This document shows, one piece after another, positions 46,295 through 60,756 of a stretch of DNA of 64,000 bases. The position numbers and the translations under genes are program-made. The stretch covers positions 95,556,616-95,620,615 of the forward strand of contig CM071924.1 of the NCBI GenBank assembly GCA_016081115.2, given 5' to 3'. Below the pieces are notes generated by a model, which was not told the DNA's origin, did not search any database, and saw nothing but the letters and a program-made list of their open reading frames with translations. The DNA comes from Rehmannia glutinosa. Lineage: Eukaryota > Streptophyta > Magnoliopsida > Lamiales > Orobanchaceae. Every line of letters begins with the position of its first letter. The first letter of the stretch is position 1.

Positions 46295-46760
46295 CTGGGA
46301 TTGATTTGGCCACCTCAAGGGACTTAAAGTCTCTTGTGGGGTGGATGTCAGAGGTTCAAAACTCTACTCCATCAAATTTCTCCTTGGGACATATGCGAGC
46401 TAGTGAAGATTTGGGGTACTCATACTGAATAGCATCCGTGTGGATTCATTTTGGAGAGAGGGTCGAACATAATTGTCCAATTTACTTGAGAGGATTTTGT
46501 TGTACGTCAGCAGACCCTTGGTGAGAACTCATACTGAATAACATTCGTATGTGTTCGATTCCGGGGAGAGGGTCAAACATAATTGTCCTATTTACCTAGG
46601 AGGATCTGGTTGTACGTCAGCAAACTCTACCATAATACTGGTCAGTGTGTGCATATTCCGCAGTTTACATTGGTGGTAGCAATGAGGGGTCAAAGTTGTT
46701 GTCCTTAGGCATGATCAGACGTAAGCCTAGAAGTTGAGTTATCAAAAAAAAAAAAAAAAG
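46295..46760 (+). mobile_element. SINE-like or short retroposon copy 1, internally duplicated
   Basis: Head phrase CTTAAAGTCTCTTGTGGGGT, then a B-box-like GAGGTTCAAAACTC, and an A-run tail at 46745-46759. The segment CATACTGAATA...GTACGTCAGCA is duplicated with a unit of about 110 bp (46425-46535 and 46531-46625). Related to 47830-48182. It lacks an ORF. Confidence 0.5.
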
Positions 46761-47829
46761 GTGTGACAAAAACATTAAGCTGAAGGTGTAACGTGTTAAA
46801 AATAATAGAGGGAAATAATTCATAAAGCAAAGTGTTATTTATCCTTTTAGGAGAAAAATGAAGTATGTGTTATGCAAAAAAAAAAAAAAAACTTAAATGG
46901 TGTTAAACTATTATAACACATTCTCCATTTGATATGTTGTTTATTGAGCTTTTGGATAATTGGAAAGTATGATATGTTTTATATAATAAATGGACTTCTT
47001 TCAAAATTACAAATATCTCTTTAATATATGTTTTGTTTGCATCTATTAAAAGGGGTATTTGTAAAACTACGTACTACAATCTTCAATGTGGCACGTATTT
47101 CATTTTGAAATAACTAGAGTATTTTATCATTAGATGACTTAATTACAAAAAGTACTCATGAAATGTGAGAAACTAGAGTAAAACTGTGTAAAGTCGATAG
47201 TAGAATTTGTGAGAGACTATATATATGTTTAGGTTGTTGAATATAGTTTTATTTGATAATTAAGGACTAGTTCATCAAGAATATTGTAGTTTATGTTGAA
47301 CTGAATGATGTATTTGTAAGTTTTAGCAATCATCGGCTTTTTTTTTTTTTGGTAATCTTTTGTGGATAACCGAATAATATTTTTGTCTTCTTATAATCCG
47401 AGAACATTACTGCAGGGGCGTTCTTAGATTTTCAGTCAATTTTTTGATGGCGTAAACAAATACTATTAGGTCATCAATCAACCAATTAGATGAAACCAAA
47501 TCTTAGAGATACTCTTTGCAATTTTGAAATAATCACCTCAAACATCTGCGCTACTTTTTGTAATTAACACAAAACCGTCAAGGTGGTTTTTGTAATTTAT
47601 CATAAACAAATATTTATTAATTATTCACATATTTTGAATCTTGAGTGTACATATGCCAAAAAAAGATAAAAAAAAATCTTGAGTTTGCATTTTCTAGCCA
47701 CCTGTACACTAAAAATATCTGAAACAAAAAGCAGGAATCACAAGTCACTCTACATATGTAATATGTTTCCGCGTTATCCGTCCAAATCCTCATTATCAAA
47801 CTTAAAGATCATAAAGGAAAAACAAACCA
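46761..47829. other. No gene seen
   Basis: AT-rich spacer with two A runs and fragments of the 'AATTACAAAAA' family (about 47000-47170 and 47500-47610). No coding support. Confidence 0.4.
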
Positions 47830-48182
47830 GGTGGAAAACACCACGCCACCACAAACAATCGGGGTGGAGTCGGGGTTCAAATCCCTCGCCTCCATCAGGT
47901 GTTTGTGGGGTGGATGTCGAGGGGTTCATCTTGGTGAAGATTTGGTGGGAACTCATACTTGAATAAGATCCGTGTGGGTTCGATTCGGGAGAGATCGTTA
48001 TTAGTAGATTGGGGGTCGAACATAATTGTTCTCTTTACCCAGGAGGATCCACAGACGCTTCGTCAGACCCCGGCCGTAACACGACCAAATGTCTGACATT
48101 CAAGCAGAATGAGAGTCAAGCCGATTGTCTCTCGGACATAGTCGGCGTAGTTCTGGTTCGAGCTTATAAAAAAAAAAAAAAG
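47830..48182 (+). mobile_element. SINE-like or short retroposon copy 2
   Basis: Shares GGGGTTCAAATCCC (B-box-like), GGTGGGAACTCATACT, GGTTCGATTC and CATAATTGT with 46295-46760. It ends in a 14-A tail at about 48169-48182. The head does not fold as a tRNA. Confidence 0.5.
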
Positions 48183-48435
48183 GAAAAAACAAAGAAAATC
48201 ACAGGCACACTCTTTCTTAATACTGCAAGAAATATTAATAAAATCACACCGTACTACAAATGTAATTCAATGTACAAGGACAAATATCTAGATATATTAT
48301 GGATAAAGACATGTGGTAGCTCTCACACTTCAATGCCAAAATCAGATGGGACCATTGCAAAAATATTGTGATGTGGACCTAATTTCTATTGGCACCTACT
48401 AGTCTTCCACATTTTGTTTTATCCACTTTTACATG

Positions 48436-48728
48436 CACTGCAAAAATCGATTTACCTATGGGCAAATAGTAACATAATTGTAAAGTATATGTAAAATTAT
48501 TTTAGGTAATATCATTTTAGGTAAATATTTACCTATATTATCTAAATTGTTGGTAAATACCTGCTCTCAGTAAATTTAAGCATTATGGGTGATCTGTTGG
48601 TAATTTTTTAGTATAATTTTAGAAAAAATATATCTTATATTTCAGAGGTACTATGTTGGTCATCAAAAATTATGACTAAATCATCTATTTCGGTAAATTA
48701 TGTGATAGATTGAAGTTTTATTGTAGTG
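48436..48728. mobile_element. CACTA-type MITE, copy 3
   Basis: A 293-bp element with left end CACTGCAAAAATC and right end in reverse CACTACAATAAAAC. It shares TGTAAAGTATATGTAAAAT and the 'GGTAAATATTTACC' words with the 13567 and 15681 copies. No ORF and no clear target duplication. Confidence 0.7.
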
Positions 48729-48899
48729 CGTTAGCAATAAAGCAATTTGTCTAACATATCTTTTTGTGTAAAATGCGTCACAACCCTTTGTTGTTTTCTA
48801 CAAAATGAAATTCCCATATTAGAACCCTAAAACTTCCTTTCTTGCACACGGCCTACACGCATTCAAAAATGTATAACATTTGTAATTTGTGAATCCAAA

Positions 48900-49065
48900 T
48901 ATAGGGAAAATTACAAATACTAATCCTAAAAGTTTAGCTAACTTAAAAAAAAAATTAATTATCTTTTAAAATTACAAATACCCATATTAGAAATATCCCA
49001 AATTTGTATTTATCTAATAAATATCCCACTCTTGAGGTGCAAATAGGCAATTTTTGTAACTATCC
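48900..49065. repeat. 'AATTACAAAAA'-type fragment
   Basis: GGGAAAATTACAAATACTAA and a reverse-strand GCAAATAGGCAATTTTTGTA at the other end resemble the 6113-6490 family, but more diverged. Confidence 0.4.
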
Positions 49066-49479
49066 ATATCTATTGCATCATTGTTTTAAATGACAATTCA
49101 CAACTTAAAATTTTAAATTGTGAAGCTGAAACTATGATATTTTTATCTATTGGATGTCAATAAGAAACAATTACTGATCCATATTTTTTTATTGAAAAAG
49201 GTTTCTGGGCTGACTGGCACAAAACTATGAGGTACAAGTGGCATAATTAGATTAGATAAGTACAGCATGTACAGGTGGCTTATCCACTTTAATGTGGAAT
49301 TAGAATATAATACTTCTGCAAATACACAATATAAATAGTTAATTGTACATTGGTGCACAAAATCCTAAGCCTTAGGACCCTTACACGATACCCCAACTGA
49401 CCCAAATTTAATATTAAGATAATCTCCAATAATTGTCTTAAATTGTTCTGGAACTTACTAGAATGCTGACGTGTACAGT

Positions 49480-49645
49480 CTATCTCCATACTATTTTTTT
49501 CTTTTTTTATTGAGGGAATCTCCATACTACTTTTTTTTGAGGGGGAATCTCCATACTACTTTATCATATTTTAACACATCTTTTTAATTGGGCTACCCTT
49601 ATTGTACATTATCATATTTTAGCACATCTTTTTAGTTGGGCTACC
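49480..49645. repeat. Two overlapping small tandem duplications
   Basis: GGAATCTCCATACTAC occurs three times within 70 bp. TTATCATATTTTAACACATC with TTTTTAATTGGGCTACCC occurs twice with a unit of about 50 bp. Both look like replication slippage. Confidence 0.7.
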
Positions 49646-50029
49646 CCATATAAATTTCAATACTAGTCTTTTGTTGAGTCTTTTGACCAAAGCTTTTTGG
49701 GCCGGCCTAAAACTTGATATATCAGTTCCGAAATTTAGAGGGACAATTAAAAAGCCCCCAAGAGTTCGGCTTAATTACCAAAAACATTCAATATGGATGT
49801 GAAATTGAAAATCGTAAAAAAAATAATTAATTTAATATATTATACGTTAAAAATAAATAAAAAATTACATATGAATTTTTAAATGGAATGATTATTAATT
49901 TATTATTATATAAAATAATAAAACAAAACTACGCCACACCCCATCCCCACCCACCCCACCCCACCTCTAACCATACCCTACCTTCACTTGGCACAAATAA
50001 CCCACCTCCCCAATCCCCACACAGACGGC

Positions 50030-50686
50030 TAGGGGTGTCAATTCGGGTTGGGTCCGGTTCACGGGCCCGGGTTCGCAGGTTGGCGTGTCATAAACGGCCG
50101 AACCAGGACCCGACTGCTTAATTATTCGTGGTCGAGATCTTGAACCTGCACCGACCGCTTATTTCATTGTGTAACCAGACGACCACAGAATCGTCAATAA
50201 AATTATTTTTATATAAATTTAATAGTTTTAATCGAATAAATTTATTTTTTTAAAAGCAATCACTATCATGCACTATTCAATCAATAAAAATATCACAATT
50301 CACAACATACAAAAAGAAATAACATAATTGCATAAATAACATAATATACTAATCATATTTTAAGGACAATATTCAAAAAGACATGCATAATAATAACAAA
50401 TACATAATTAGTGAGGTTTTATCATTTAAGTTTTAATGACATGTCTTGTTTGTTGTTTTTTCTCACAATTAATTATTTATTTAATTTTTTTTTCAAATTC
50501 ACAAACGGGTTAGACAAAGTTTAAATGGGTCATAGTAGGTTGACCCGAACCCGACCTATTTAATTGGCGGTGTTATTCGAGTTCGACCCATTTTCGACCC
50601 GGACTCACGAAGCCGTACACATACCCATTAATTTCGTGTTAGGTTCGTGTCGGGTTTGCATGTCGGGTTTGAAATTGACACCCCTA
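50030..50686. mobile_element. hAT-type non-autonomous element (657 bp)
   Basis: Terminal inverted repeats TAGGGGTGTCAATT at the left and AATTGACACCCCTA at the right are perfect. The 8-bp duplication CAGACGGC flanks both sides (50022-50029, 50687-50694), as expected for hAT elements. Subterminal GGGTT/AACCC words are repeated. No transposase ORF. Confidence 0.9.
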
Positions 50687-51479
50687 CAGACGGCCAAGCC
50701 ACATTCCCTCACTTTTTTATTTTTTTTGTTTTATTAGGTTAGCGCTTGGTATGACATACGCCACCATTTAGAAATAAAAATATATATAATTTTTATTGTT
50801 GGCTAGCATTGATGTGTGCGCCAACGAGCAAATACACAATCCCCCAAATTTTACCCTATTTTAGTAATTTGGTTTCATTTTTACCTTAAATAAATAATTT
50901 AGGATATAGTTGTGTGGGCACCCATAGCTATCCTGGACCCAATAAGATGTTATATGTCGGGTTTGGGACGATTATAAGTAATAAGTATAGTTTCTTAGTT
51001 GATTTGGGACGAGTGCCAATATTATTAATACCATCATTTCTCGGTAGAGATACCATAGCTCTAATAGTAAATATTATATATATGATAATTATATTTAAAT
51101 ATGCTTATTTGCCTTAAAAATTACATCCATATTCATAGTTAAATATTTCAAAATACATCACTAAATCCTAATAAATATGTAAAGTCTACAAGTTTACATA
51201 TTATGATAAATGTCAAGGCTCAAATAATAGTTTCACAAACCGAAATGTGATAGTTATATCTTGTATGATCAAATTTTGTTGATCAACAATTCGGTTGGGG
51301 CCAAAAATACTAAAATTGCACAACCTATATAAGGTAAAAAGAAAGGAAAAAAAAAACGTCCCTTGCCACCGTAGATGTTGGACCAATCTTATGCATAATT
51401 TAAGAATATGATTCATGAAATTTTTATATATTTATTATTAGTTTAACTAATTACTAATTCACACGCCTATATAAGGCAA

Positions 51480-51520
51480 AAATGAAAAAAATTTGGGGGG
51501 TGGTGGTGGTGGTCGGGGCC
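51480..51520 (+). repeat. (GGT)n-like microsatellite
   Basis: GGGGGGTGGTGGTGGTGGTCGG in otherwise AT-rich DNA. No coding meaning is seen. Confidence 0.6.
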
Positions 51521-51584
51521 AACCGTGCAAGGCCCCCATCAACCATGGTGGTTCTACCCTTGCCCTCAAGTTTGATTATTTCTT

Positions 51585-51900
51585 AAATTTACGAGGTTAA
51601 TTGTAATAGTTCTAAAAATATCAACGGGGTTTTTTAAAATAATTTTTGCTTATGAATGGGAAAAATGTAAGATTTAAATCAAATATTTTTTTTTTTGTAA
51701 TTCTCGAGAATCTCTTGAGTTTTATGCAATTTGGGATTGTAATATTTCTATAAATATCGACGAGGTTTTTTAAAATATTATTTGCTTATGAATGGAAAAA
51801 ATGTAATACGAACTCAATTTTTTTTTTTTTTTTTTTTTTTGTAATTCTCGAGAATCTCTCGAGTTTTTCGCAATTAGCCCAAACCTCAATTTTTTTTTGG
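51585..51900. repeat. Tandem duplication of about 135 bp, 'AATTACAAAAA'-type
   Basis: Two copies of TTTTTTAAAATA...TTTGCTTATGAATGG...GTAATTCTCGAGAATCTC. The second has a long T run (about 51819-51840). It belongs to the interspersed family seen at 6113. Confidence 0.6.
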
Positions 51901-52935
51901 AAGTAACCCTTTTTATATTATGTATAAAATATTTTAGAAATTGAGTAATTATATAGTTACTTAAAAATTAGATTGATGTTTAAAGAAAAGATTCAAATTA
52001 ATTACTCATTCACAATTACTAATTAATTAATGCAAAATCTAAAACCCGGTGAAATGAGATGCTACCCAAATGTTATTGTTTGTTTATATTTCTAAATGCG
52101 TATTTCCATTTTTCAACAATTCATAAAAAGAGAATCATGTTTGTTATAAATTTTCCAATGAAATCATCATTTTCATTTTTTATATTTCACATAAAACAAC
52201 ATCTCATATTTATAATTTCGTTGTTTTTTTTGGTGGAGGGGTTTGAGATCCTATTTATAGTTTCCATTATCAAACATATACATTACCTACATAACACATT
52301 AATCACTATTCTAATATTTTAACCCAATTATATATCCGAGACCCATTACTAATAACTCTATCGACTTAAAATATTACTATTTTAAAATCATATATATATA
52401 TATATATATTCGATGGGATCCATCACCTACAATCTTACAAACATAATATGATATATTCAAATTAATTATTAAAAGTAGACCCCACACCTATCAACTTTTC
52501 AATTATTTTATACATAAAATAATATTTTAAAACTATTCAACCAAACACAATCTTATTTCTAACCTAGATAAAGACATTTCAATTCATTCATCCAAGATAA
52601 TTTAAATTTCTACATGAAAACTAATAAATTATCAAAATTAGTTTCTACACTAGAAATTGAAATAGACTATTGAAACATAAACAAAGAAGGCCTTACTGAT
52701 ATTTCTTTTTCCCTTTGATGGAGCAAAACAAATGGCAGAATGCTTTATAACCATTGGGCCTCGGATATTTACACTGTTGGGCCTGATCCATATTCTATTC
52801 CAACGGCCTGTTGGAAACCCAGAAAGCTATATATATCCAACGTTCACATCCTCGCGCCGGTCTCAAATTGGGCGATTTGCCTTTTCTTCCATATGGAAGT
52901 TCTATTTATTGATTCTGATTTTACACGTTCAGGAA
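51901..52935. other. Upstream region of the PP2C-kinase gene; no separate gene
   Basis: AT-rich to about 52720, with a (TA)n run near 52392-52409. It becomes GC-richer toward 52840. Open stretches before 52936 overlap the gene's first exon in other frames and are not supported. Confidence 0.4.
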
Positions 52936-55900
52936 ATGAAATTTTGGGAGTTCGATTTATTAATCGTACTATTAGGTTTGCACTCTTCGCGAATACTCCG
53001 GTCGCCGGAGAATCGCTGACGTGTTTGACGGTGTACAAAGAAGGTGGTGCCCCGGCGGTGTTCCAATCCCCAAAATGCCCTCGATGGACGCTCTCAAATT
53101 TCAAGCCCCAAAACAGCCGGCGTTCTCGATCGCCGTCCGCCACGTGTCAGTCGGCGATGCTCCAAGGCCGCCGGAAGTCTCAAGAAGATCGCACTCTGTG
53201 TGTTTTCGACCTTCGCATCCCCTTCCCGGGTAAAATTATAACGAACATAAAACATGATGAGTAGTACAGTGTACAGTATCTATTACTGGAAATATCTGTT
53301 GATTAAATCATTTTTTTCTTTTTTTTTCTCCTCAAGGTCCCAAGGGGGTTAAGGAAGTGAAGGTTGGAATTATGGCGGTTTTCGACGGGCATAATGGTTC
53401 GGAAGCTAGTGAAATGGCTTCGGAATTGCTGCTGGAGTATTTTGTTTTGCATACGTACTTTCTTCTTGATACCACTTACTCAATTTTGGCGAGGAAATTG
53501 ATAAGACGGCTGCCAAATAATGGAGAAGATGGTCCTGTTTTTCAGAAGATTGAGTGGAAGGAGGACCTTGATCGTCAAATCTTGGATCTCGGAAGGTCTT
53601 TCTTCATCGGGGCACTTAATTAAATTTTTTATAAGTTGCTTATTTTTTACAAGAGCCATTATATGAGACAGGCAGAGAGAATTTTCTTGTATAACCAGTT
53701 ACGCTAAATCTTGAGGATTCACCTCACACTGAATTTGGGGTGTTTGGTGAATTTTGACAGCCGACATACCATACTAAGGAAAATATTTTGTATTAAGATC
53801 ACCAGTGAAATTATGTTCCTCTTGAAATGATAAAGCGTATCCTTTTTATGTTCTTTCTGTCAGAGAATTTTTGTTAACGGTTCAAATTCTGGATATATTC
53901 AAGATTTTGATCTGCCGTTTGTTGGACACTGATTGGTGACTATTCTCGGATGTGTAGCCATTGGTGCATTATTTTTGGTTTTGTTGGACATTTTCTTGTC
54001 TAAGATAGTATATGTCCAATTTGATGCGTTGGATTCATGTTACGTGTCTTCATATATATTTGGTTTTGGTTTAAAGTCATTTTATTTTTTTTTATTTTTT
54101 TTTATGTGTCCATTGGCATGTGATATGTGAAATAAATTAAATCTTTTATGTAGGTTCAAGGTGACCCTGTCAGCTATTTTAGATGGATCGTTCCCCTATG
54201 AATTATTGAAGGAAGCATTGGTGAGGGCAATCCATGATATTGATACCGCATTTTAGAAGGTCAGTTTTATTTATGTACACGAAGATTTAATTGTACTAAT
54301 TTCTCATATTTGCTTACGTGGCTATTTGATTTATGAAGGATGCATCTAGATACAACCTCAGTTCTGGCACTACAGCAACAGTTGTACTTCTGGCAGATAC
54401 TCAAATTCTAGTTGCTAATGTAGGTGACTCAAAGGCATTTTTGTGCTCTGAAACATATCAGTCTCCATCTGAGGCTAAAGGTAGACCTTTTCTTGTTTTA
54501 TCCCCAATTTAAGAGAATCACTTTACTAGTTTATGCTGATATAGTTCAGTGGCATGACACTGTTTATCTTGAGTTATTGACATACTAGCTCTATTATAAA
54601 GCATTATTTGTTGGGATAGATTGTTCATCTTTGATTAAGATATAATGCCTGGGGCAAACACAAGATCCGTTACTTGGTATCAATGGTGACGTATATGTTT
54701 AATTGATACTTGGTCTTGCGAATTGCAGCAACTGTATTTAGGGTAGTCAGGCAGAGAAGAGCTGACGGTGTTTCTTCATCCTTAAAAGAGTACCATCACT
54801 TAAAATCAATGGCATCTAATGGATGGACATATTTAATTGCTAAGGAACTGACAAATGATCACCATCCTGATAGAGCTGATGAAAAATCCGGTCGAATCTG
54901 CTGGAGGCAATATTTCAGAGTGGGCTGGTGTAGCTCGAGTTAATGGCCAGTTGGCTGTATCTAGAGCAATTGGAGATATACATTTTAAAAGGTGAGACTG
55001 TTTATGTCAAGAAGGTATTTATTCTTATATTTTCCTTCCAACTGATAGCTGGCAATAAAAAAAATTTATTGTGATGTCTATTCAGCTAATTTTACTTTTC
55101 AGAGGTTTGTTTGGAATTTGCATTTCATGATTTTCGTGTACAAATTAAAAAAGAACTGGAAATGGTACATCTTATTCTCTTTTCAATGCTGACAGTTTTG
55201 GCGTGATATCTGTACCTGAAGTGACAGATTGGTTACCGTTGACTGCCAATGACAGCTATGTGATTGCTGCATCTGATGGTGTTTTTGAAAAGCTTAGCCC
55301 CCAAGACATTTGTGATATATTGTGGGAACCACTTTCTCATTTCACTACACCACCAGAATTCAATTCTTCATGTTTATATTCATTAGCTGATTGCATAGTT
55401 AATACTGCATTTGAACGAGGAAGTATGGATAACTTGGCAGCTATAGCTATTCCGTGAGAGGACCAGGTCCTTCTGAAACCTTGGAGGACAGGAGTTATAC
55501 ATTGAGGCAGTCTGATTACTTGGCATTAGGAGATCAAAAGCGGATATATGAAAACTCAAGTGATTCTCTTTTCTTGAACTCTTTGCAGTTTGTTTATTAC
55601 GTTATTTGAATATTCCACGATCTAAATATATTCGATTATATTGACAATAGAAAAGTTACCAGATAGTATGGTTTAGACATGGTGAAGATGAATATGTGAT
55701 GTTTTACATGTGCTTATTTGTAGTCTACATCAGTATGTAAATCTGTTTCTGGAAGTTAATATTTACTGATGTTTTTAGGAAAATATCCAAACTCCGTATC
55801 TGCATTAACCCATTATTTCAGTGCAAATTTGTGAAAGATATGGTTGTCAAACTTTACCACCTAATACCAGGTGCCAGGGCAAACATAGTTTCTGCTTTGT

Positions 55901-57771
55901 GAAAAGTTTGACTTGCTTTTGAACATAACAAAATGCATTGCCAACATAATTAACTTTTTTCTTTCATGCATCTGTTTATACTATTTGTAACACATAATTA
56001 GCACCTCATTAGTCTATAAAAAGAAAAAGAAAAAACTAGACCAATTTGTTAAAGTTTTGACCAAATTAAGATTTGTTTAAACTAGACTTTCTTAATCCTG
56101 TTTAGGTAGTTCGAGAATGATAAAACATTTCAGAAAATATCTGTTCCCGTACCGATGATACAAAGCACACACTTAGCTAGTTGGTATCGGTTCAACTTGA
56201 TCCTCCAAGCTTAATCTGTTTAGGCGTTACATGATTTTATGTGCTCCTCCTTGTGGTTCTTCTTTTTCGCCCTACATAGAACCATAAAATAGTTCAGAAC
56301 CTGGTGACACTGTTTGAAAATGTTATTTTCCACTAGGGAAGGAAAACCAATCTCATGAAGATAGTATAATTATGCTGTTGTGTGATTTAAGGGAAAAGGA
56401 TTCTGTTGGTTTTACCTGCTGCTTAAATTATTACAGTTGAGGCATGCCGCATGTGCTGACATGCTGGAAATATTTCAAGGCCAATCATGTTCATCTGGTT
56501 TTCATCTGCACTTTTCATGTTTGAATCTATATTCCTATCTTGAGTCTGTTACAAAATTTCTGACATGTGTTGTACTCATTTGTTAGCTGATGAAAACACT
56601 TCAGTACTCATGGAACTGCATCCTCTTCCAGATGTTGCCAAGTTTGATAGATTGCTTGTAAGACTTGGAACAAGCTACCTAATTTTTTATCCATCAAGTT
56701 ATCTGCTTACTGTTTCTGGCTGGTTTTCTGTTTATGTTCCAATACATGCATTTAAAAGTGCATCATCAACTTCTGTAATAAGTTCAATATTAATGTTTCC
56801 TTAAAAAGAGGTTCAAGTTTGTTAACTAAACCTTGTATAATCTGGATCAAGTATATGGCGACAGAATTGTTTGGGCAACCTTTTCCTTAGACTACAAGGT
56901 GAACCCTATCTTTGTGTGTAATTGGACTTACCCGGTCTTGTTTTGTCTTAGCTCCAACTCTCCTACCACCAATAATAGGATGCTTTTTCAGATTGCAGTA
57001 GCTAGTTGGTAACATTATGAACTTCTATTTACATTGATATAAGAGCAGGTGGCTTTTGGGACCAGAATGGATTTTATGCACCTCTCTCAACAAATCAAGA
57101 TAATTTGGAACGTGGATGGTGACATAGTAGAAAATCATATGAAATAAGTTTGCATGACGAAACACATGAAGTGGAGGAAGATATTGACAGTGTAAAAAGC
57201 ATGTCATAAAGGGTGCATTTTGCAGGTATCATGGATCACTAGAGGGTTGTAAACAGGCTCAACTTAGTTAACCCTCTCTGGAATTGTTTGGTCTGGGATT
57301 TTACCCAGGAATGTCTAGATTCTTTTACAATAGGCCCATTTCGTTTTGAATATTGGACTGAGAAGGTCCGGCATATATGTAACATGGATAGGGTTATGCA
57401 TGTATGTACTCCTCTCTTGTAATTGTAGCTCTACGAAAAACTTCCCTTTTGTTAAAGATTTGTAGCTCTTGAATTGTATTGCTTATATGCTCCTTATCCA
57501 AAATTTCAAACATGTGGTAGTTAATGATTTCTTTCATTTGAATTGTCCTTATCTTTTGGCAAAGTTAAAAAGTTTGTTCAATTGAAACAGTAGAAATTAT
57601 TTCATCGTTGTCATCATTTCGTGTGATTCAACTGCTATTGAAAATGGTGCTATGTAGTTGAAGAAAAAGAAAACAATCTAATCGTTGGTTATGGTGAAAA
57701 ACAAACATCACTTCAATTTTGTTTAGTAGATTGAACTTACTGGTAGTTTATCTATTTTATTTGATTTTCAT

Positions 57772-58420
57772 CACTGTATTCAAAAACGATACTTAGACTA
57801 AAAAGATTGCTAAAGAATAATTTGCGGTATAATAAATATAAAGTTCTCACTCTACTATGCTTTTTTATCCTTTACATTGGTGATTTCTCTTTGGCTTCCA
57901 AATATTTTGGTGGTGTGATTGTTTTGAGCTTCGCTTTTTACTATATTGGGTGTTTCATCTGTGATTAAATACTGTTATGCTTTTTACCACTGTATTCAAA
58001 AACGATACCTTGACCAAGAAGATAGATAAAGAATAATTGGCGGTATAATAAATATAAAGTTCTCACTCTACTATGCTTTTTTATCCTTTACATTGGTGAT
58101 TTCTCTTTGGCTTCCAAATATTTTGGTGGTGTGATTGTTTTGAGCTTCGCTTTTTACTATATTGGGTGTTTCATCTGTGATTAAATACTGTTATGCTTTT
58201 TACCACTGTATTCAAAAAACGATACCTTGACCAAGAAGATAGATAAAGAATAATTGGCGGTATAATAAATATAAAGTTCCCACTTTATTATGCTTTTTAT
58301 CCTTTACATTGGTGATTTCTCCTTGGCTCACAAATATTTTGCTGGTGTGGTTGTTTTGAGCTTCGCTTTTTACTCTATTGGGTGTTTCATCTGTGATTAA
58401 AACTGTTATGCTACTGAATA
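57772..58420. repeat. Threefold tandem repeat, unit 216 bp, in an intron
   Basis: Copies begin with CACTGTATTCAAAAA at 57772, 57988 and 58204. The second and third share CCTTGACCAAGAAGATAGAT where the first differs, so two duplication steps are likely. It lies between the exons at 56587 and 58554 of the PP2C-kinase gene. Confidence 0.9.
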
Positions 58421-60756
58421 GATGTTCATGGTATGTTATGAGACTTTGATAGCTCTTATTCCTTTTGTGCATATGCAAATTGACCCATTACAATCCTCTT
58501 CAAAATGATTAACAGTTAGTTGGATTGTGTTACTGACTTCTATCTTGTGGCAGGTTGAAGGAAAACACAACTTTGGATGCTTTTATTTGTCTGAGAACCT
58601 TGACGTGAATGATGATTACACATTTTGGGTCCATAAAGATGACCGGGAATCCGTGTCTGACCTATCACCTGCTTTAACTGGCATTGATCAGTTTTCTTGG
58701 AGTAAGTTGAATTGTTATCTTTGTAAAACTCAATTATCTCCGTTGCTCTCCTAAAATGACATATTAGGCTTATGGCAGGCACTTTCACTTTATAAAATTA
58801 TGTAAAAGAACTTGGTTATGTGTTGTGTATTCGCATTTATATTTGATATTTGAACTCCAATTCTTTTTTGATGCAGGTGGACCATTGGATTTGTACAATG
58901 ATCAACATATATGTGTGCACTTTGGAATGTATATTGACGAGGATAAAGATCAGTGCATGAATTCTGATGGCTTTGCAAGATTCCTTGGTTTGCTTGAATC
59001 AATACCTTTTCATAATACTGGTCAAAATGAGCATGTGACGCCAGATACAAGGTAGATTGGTTTCTAGAGAATTTTTAATCCGTAGCCATAATGTTTATCT
59101 TAATGGTGGAAGGGGAATTGTGTAAATTAGCTGCGGATGCTGATGTTAAATAAGTAATTTGCTTTGATATCTGGCAGGTCTTTATTCGATAATCTAAGTA
59201 TTCAAGACGTTGGGGCTTCTTTTTGTCCTGGGTGCTGAATGCATAGGGATTTGTGATTTAGACATCAAAATTTTCTTTTTAGAAATGTTATTTGTAGTAG
59301 TAAACCTTCTCATTATGAAGTGGTAACTTATGCTTTTACACTTTGACATAGTATCTTTCGCTAAAAGTATATGATATTTAGCTTGTATGTATTGCTGTTC
59401 TTTTTTAGGGGTATCTGCGTAGAACTTTGCTGGCACTTGGTTCCTCTTTTTTCTCTTTAATCTTTATCATAGATAAGTGATATATTATGCCTTGGTGATG
59501 AGATTATTATTTGTGTTCCGATAAGCTGTTTTTAGGCAGGTGGCTTGCTGATATGAATAATGCACTAGTTGGTTTCTTGTGTAGAATCTGGGAAGTACAA
59601 TGCCTATTAACAAATTTATAAATGGTTGAGTTGTTCAATTAAGCTATGTCATGAAATGGTGCTTTGGCATAACCCTCTGATCCTGATTTAGACTCATGTT
59701 GTCATTTGTTTTATCCATTGCCCACATTAATATCAGTTGTAATCTTTTATACGTAAAATGCCTTGATCATAGGTACATTTTAAAGAAGAAGTTTGACCGT
59801 GGAGCATATGGAGAAGTTTGGCTTGCTTTCAATTGGAATTGTTCTCAAGTTGGAAAAGATCTCAAAAGGAGGCATGCAAAAGACAATGTTCTGTACAGAA
59901 ATGAGCATTTGAGGGCTTATGACGAAAATATAGCTACAAGTTTTTCGGATGAAGGTTGCAGTGTTGGCCATTCTGATGAGAATATGTTCATTTTGAAGCG
60001 GATTATGGTAAATAATTCAAATTCACATGCTTTTCTTTGATCGCACCCTGATATGTTAGATTGTAATGTTTCCATGAATGTATACAAACTTCTTTCAAGT
60101 GAAGTGCCACATCCCGCACTTCAGTAAGACCACAACCATGTAGACTATAACCTTTTTGCATCTTTGATATGGCAAACAACCTGATAACAAAGAGCTTTAG
60201 AGCAATCTGCTGCTATGTTTTGAAATAGTAGAATTGCAATATGCTGCTGTGGCACTAAAATACTATCAGAATCATACCTTCACAAATGGATTGTGGTATA
60301 TGTTATTAGTTTTAAACCCACTGAATCTCTACTAGTTGCTAGCTAACTAAATAATAACATGACAACACTAAAGGTAATTATGGCAAAGAAAATGGTGATA
60401 AAATAGTGTGAGATTAGTCTATTATCTACCTGCGATAGAATTAAACCATAAGATACTAAGTGCACCATGAGATTCTCATTCTGATGAGGATCTAATGCCC
60501 GAATTGTGCCACTATATGGAAACAGAACTCATGCTATATATCTCCAATTCATTTCGAATATGATACATGGCGTCTTAACGCTTCTCTCATATTAATATTT
60601 TTTGAGTGATAGAACAGAGGTACAAAATAATTTTATGAGAAAATACTTGCTAGGCGATTGCGTTAAGGCTAAAGTCCTGTGAATTTCAATGAAATCTCAG
60701 GCATTTTTGTTGACTCACATATAAAAGTGAAGATTATATCCTTGTGTTGAGTATCC

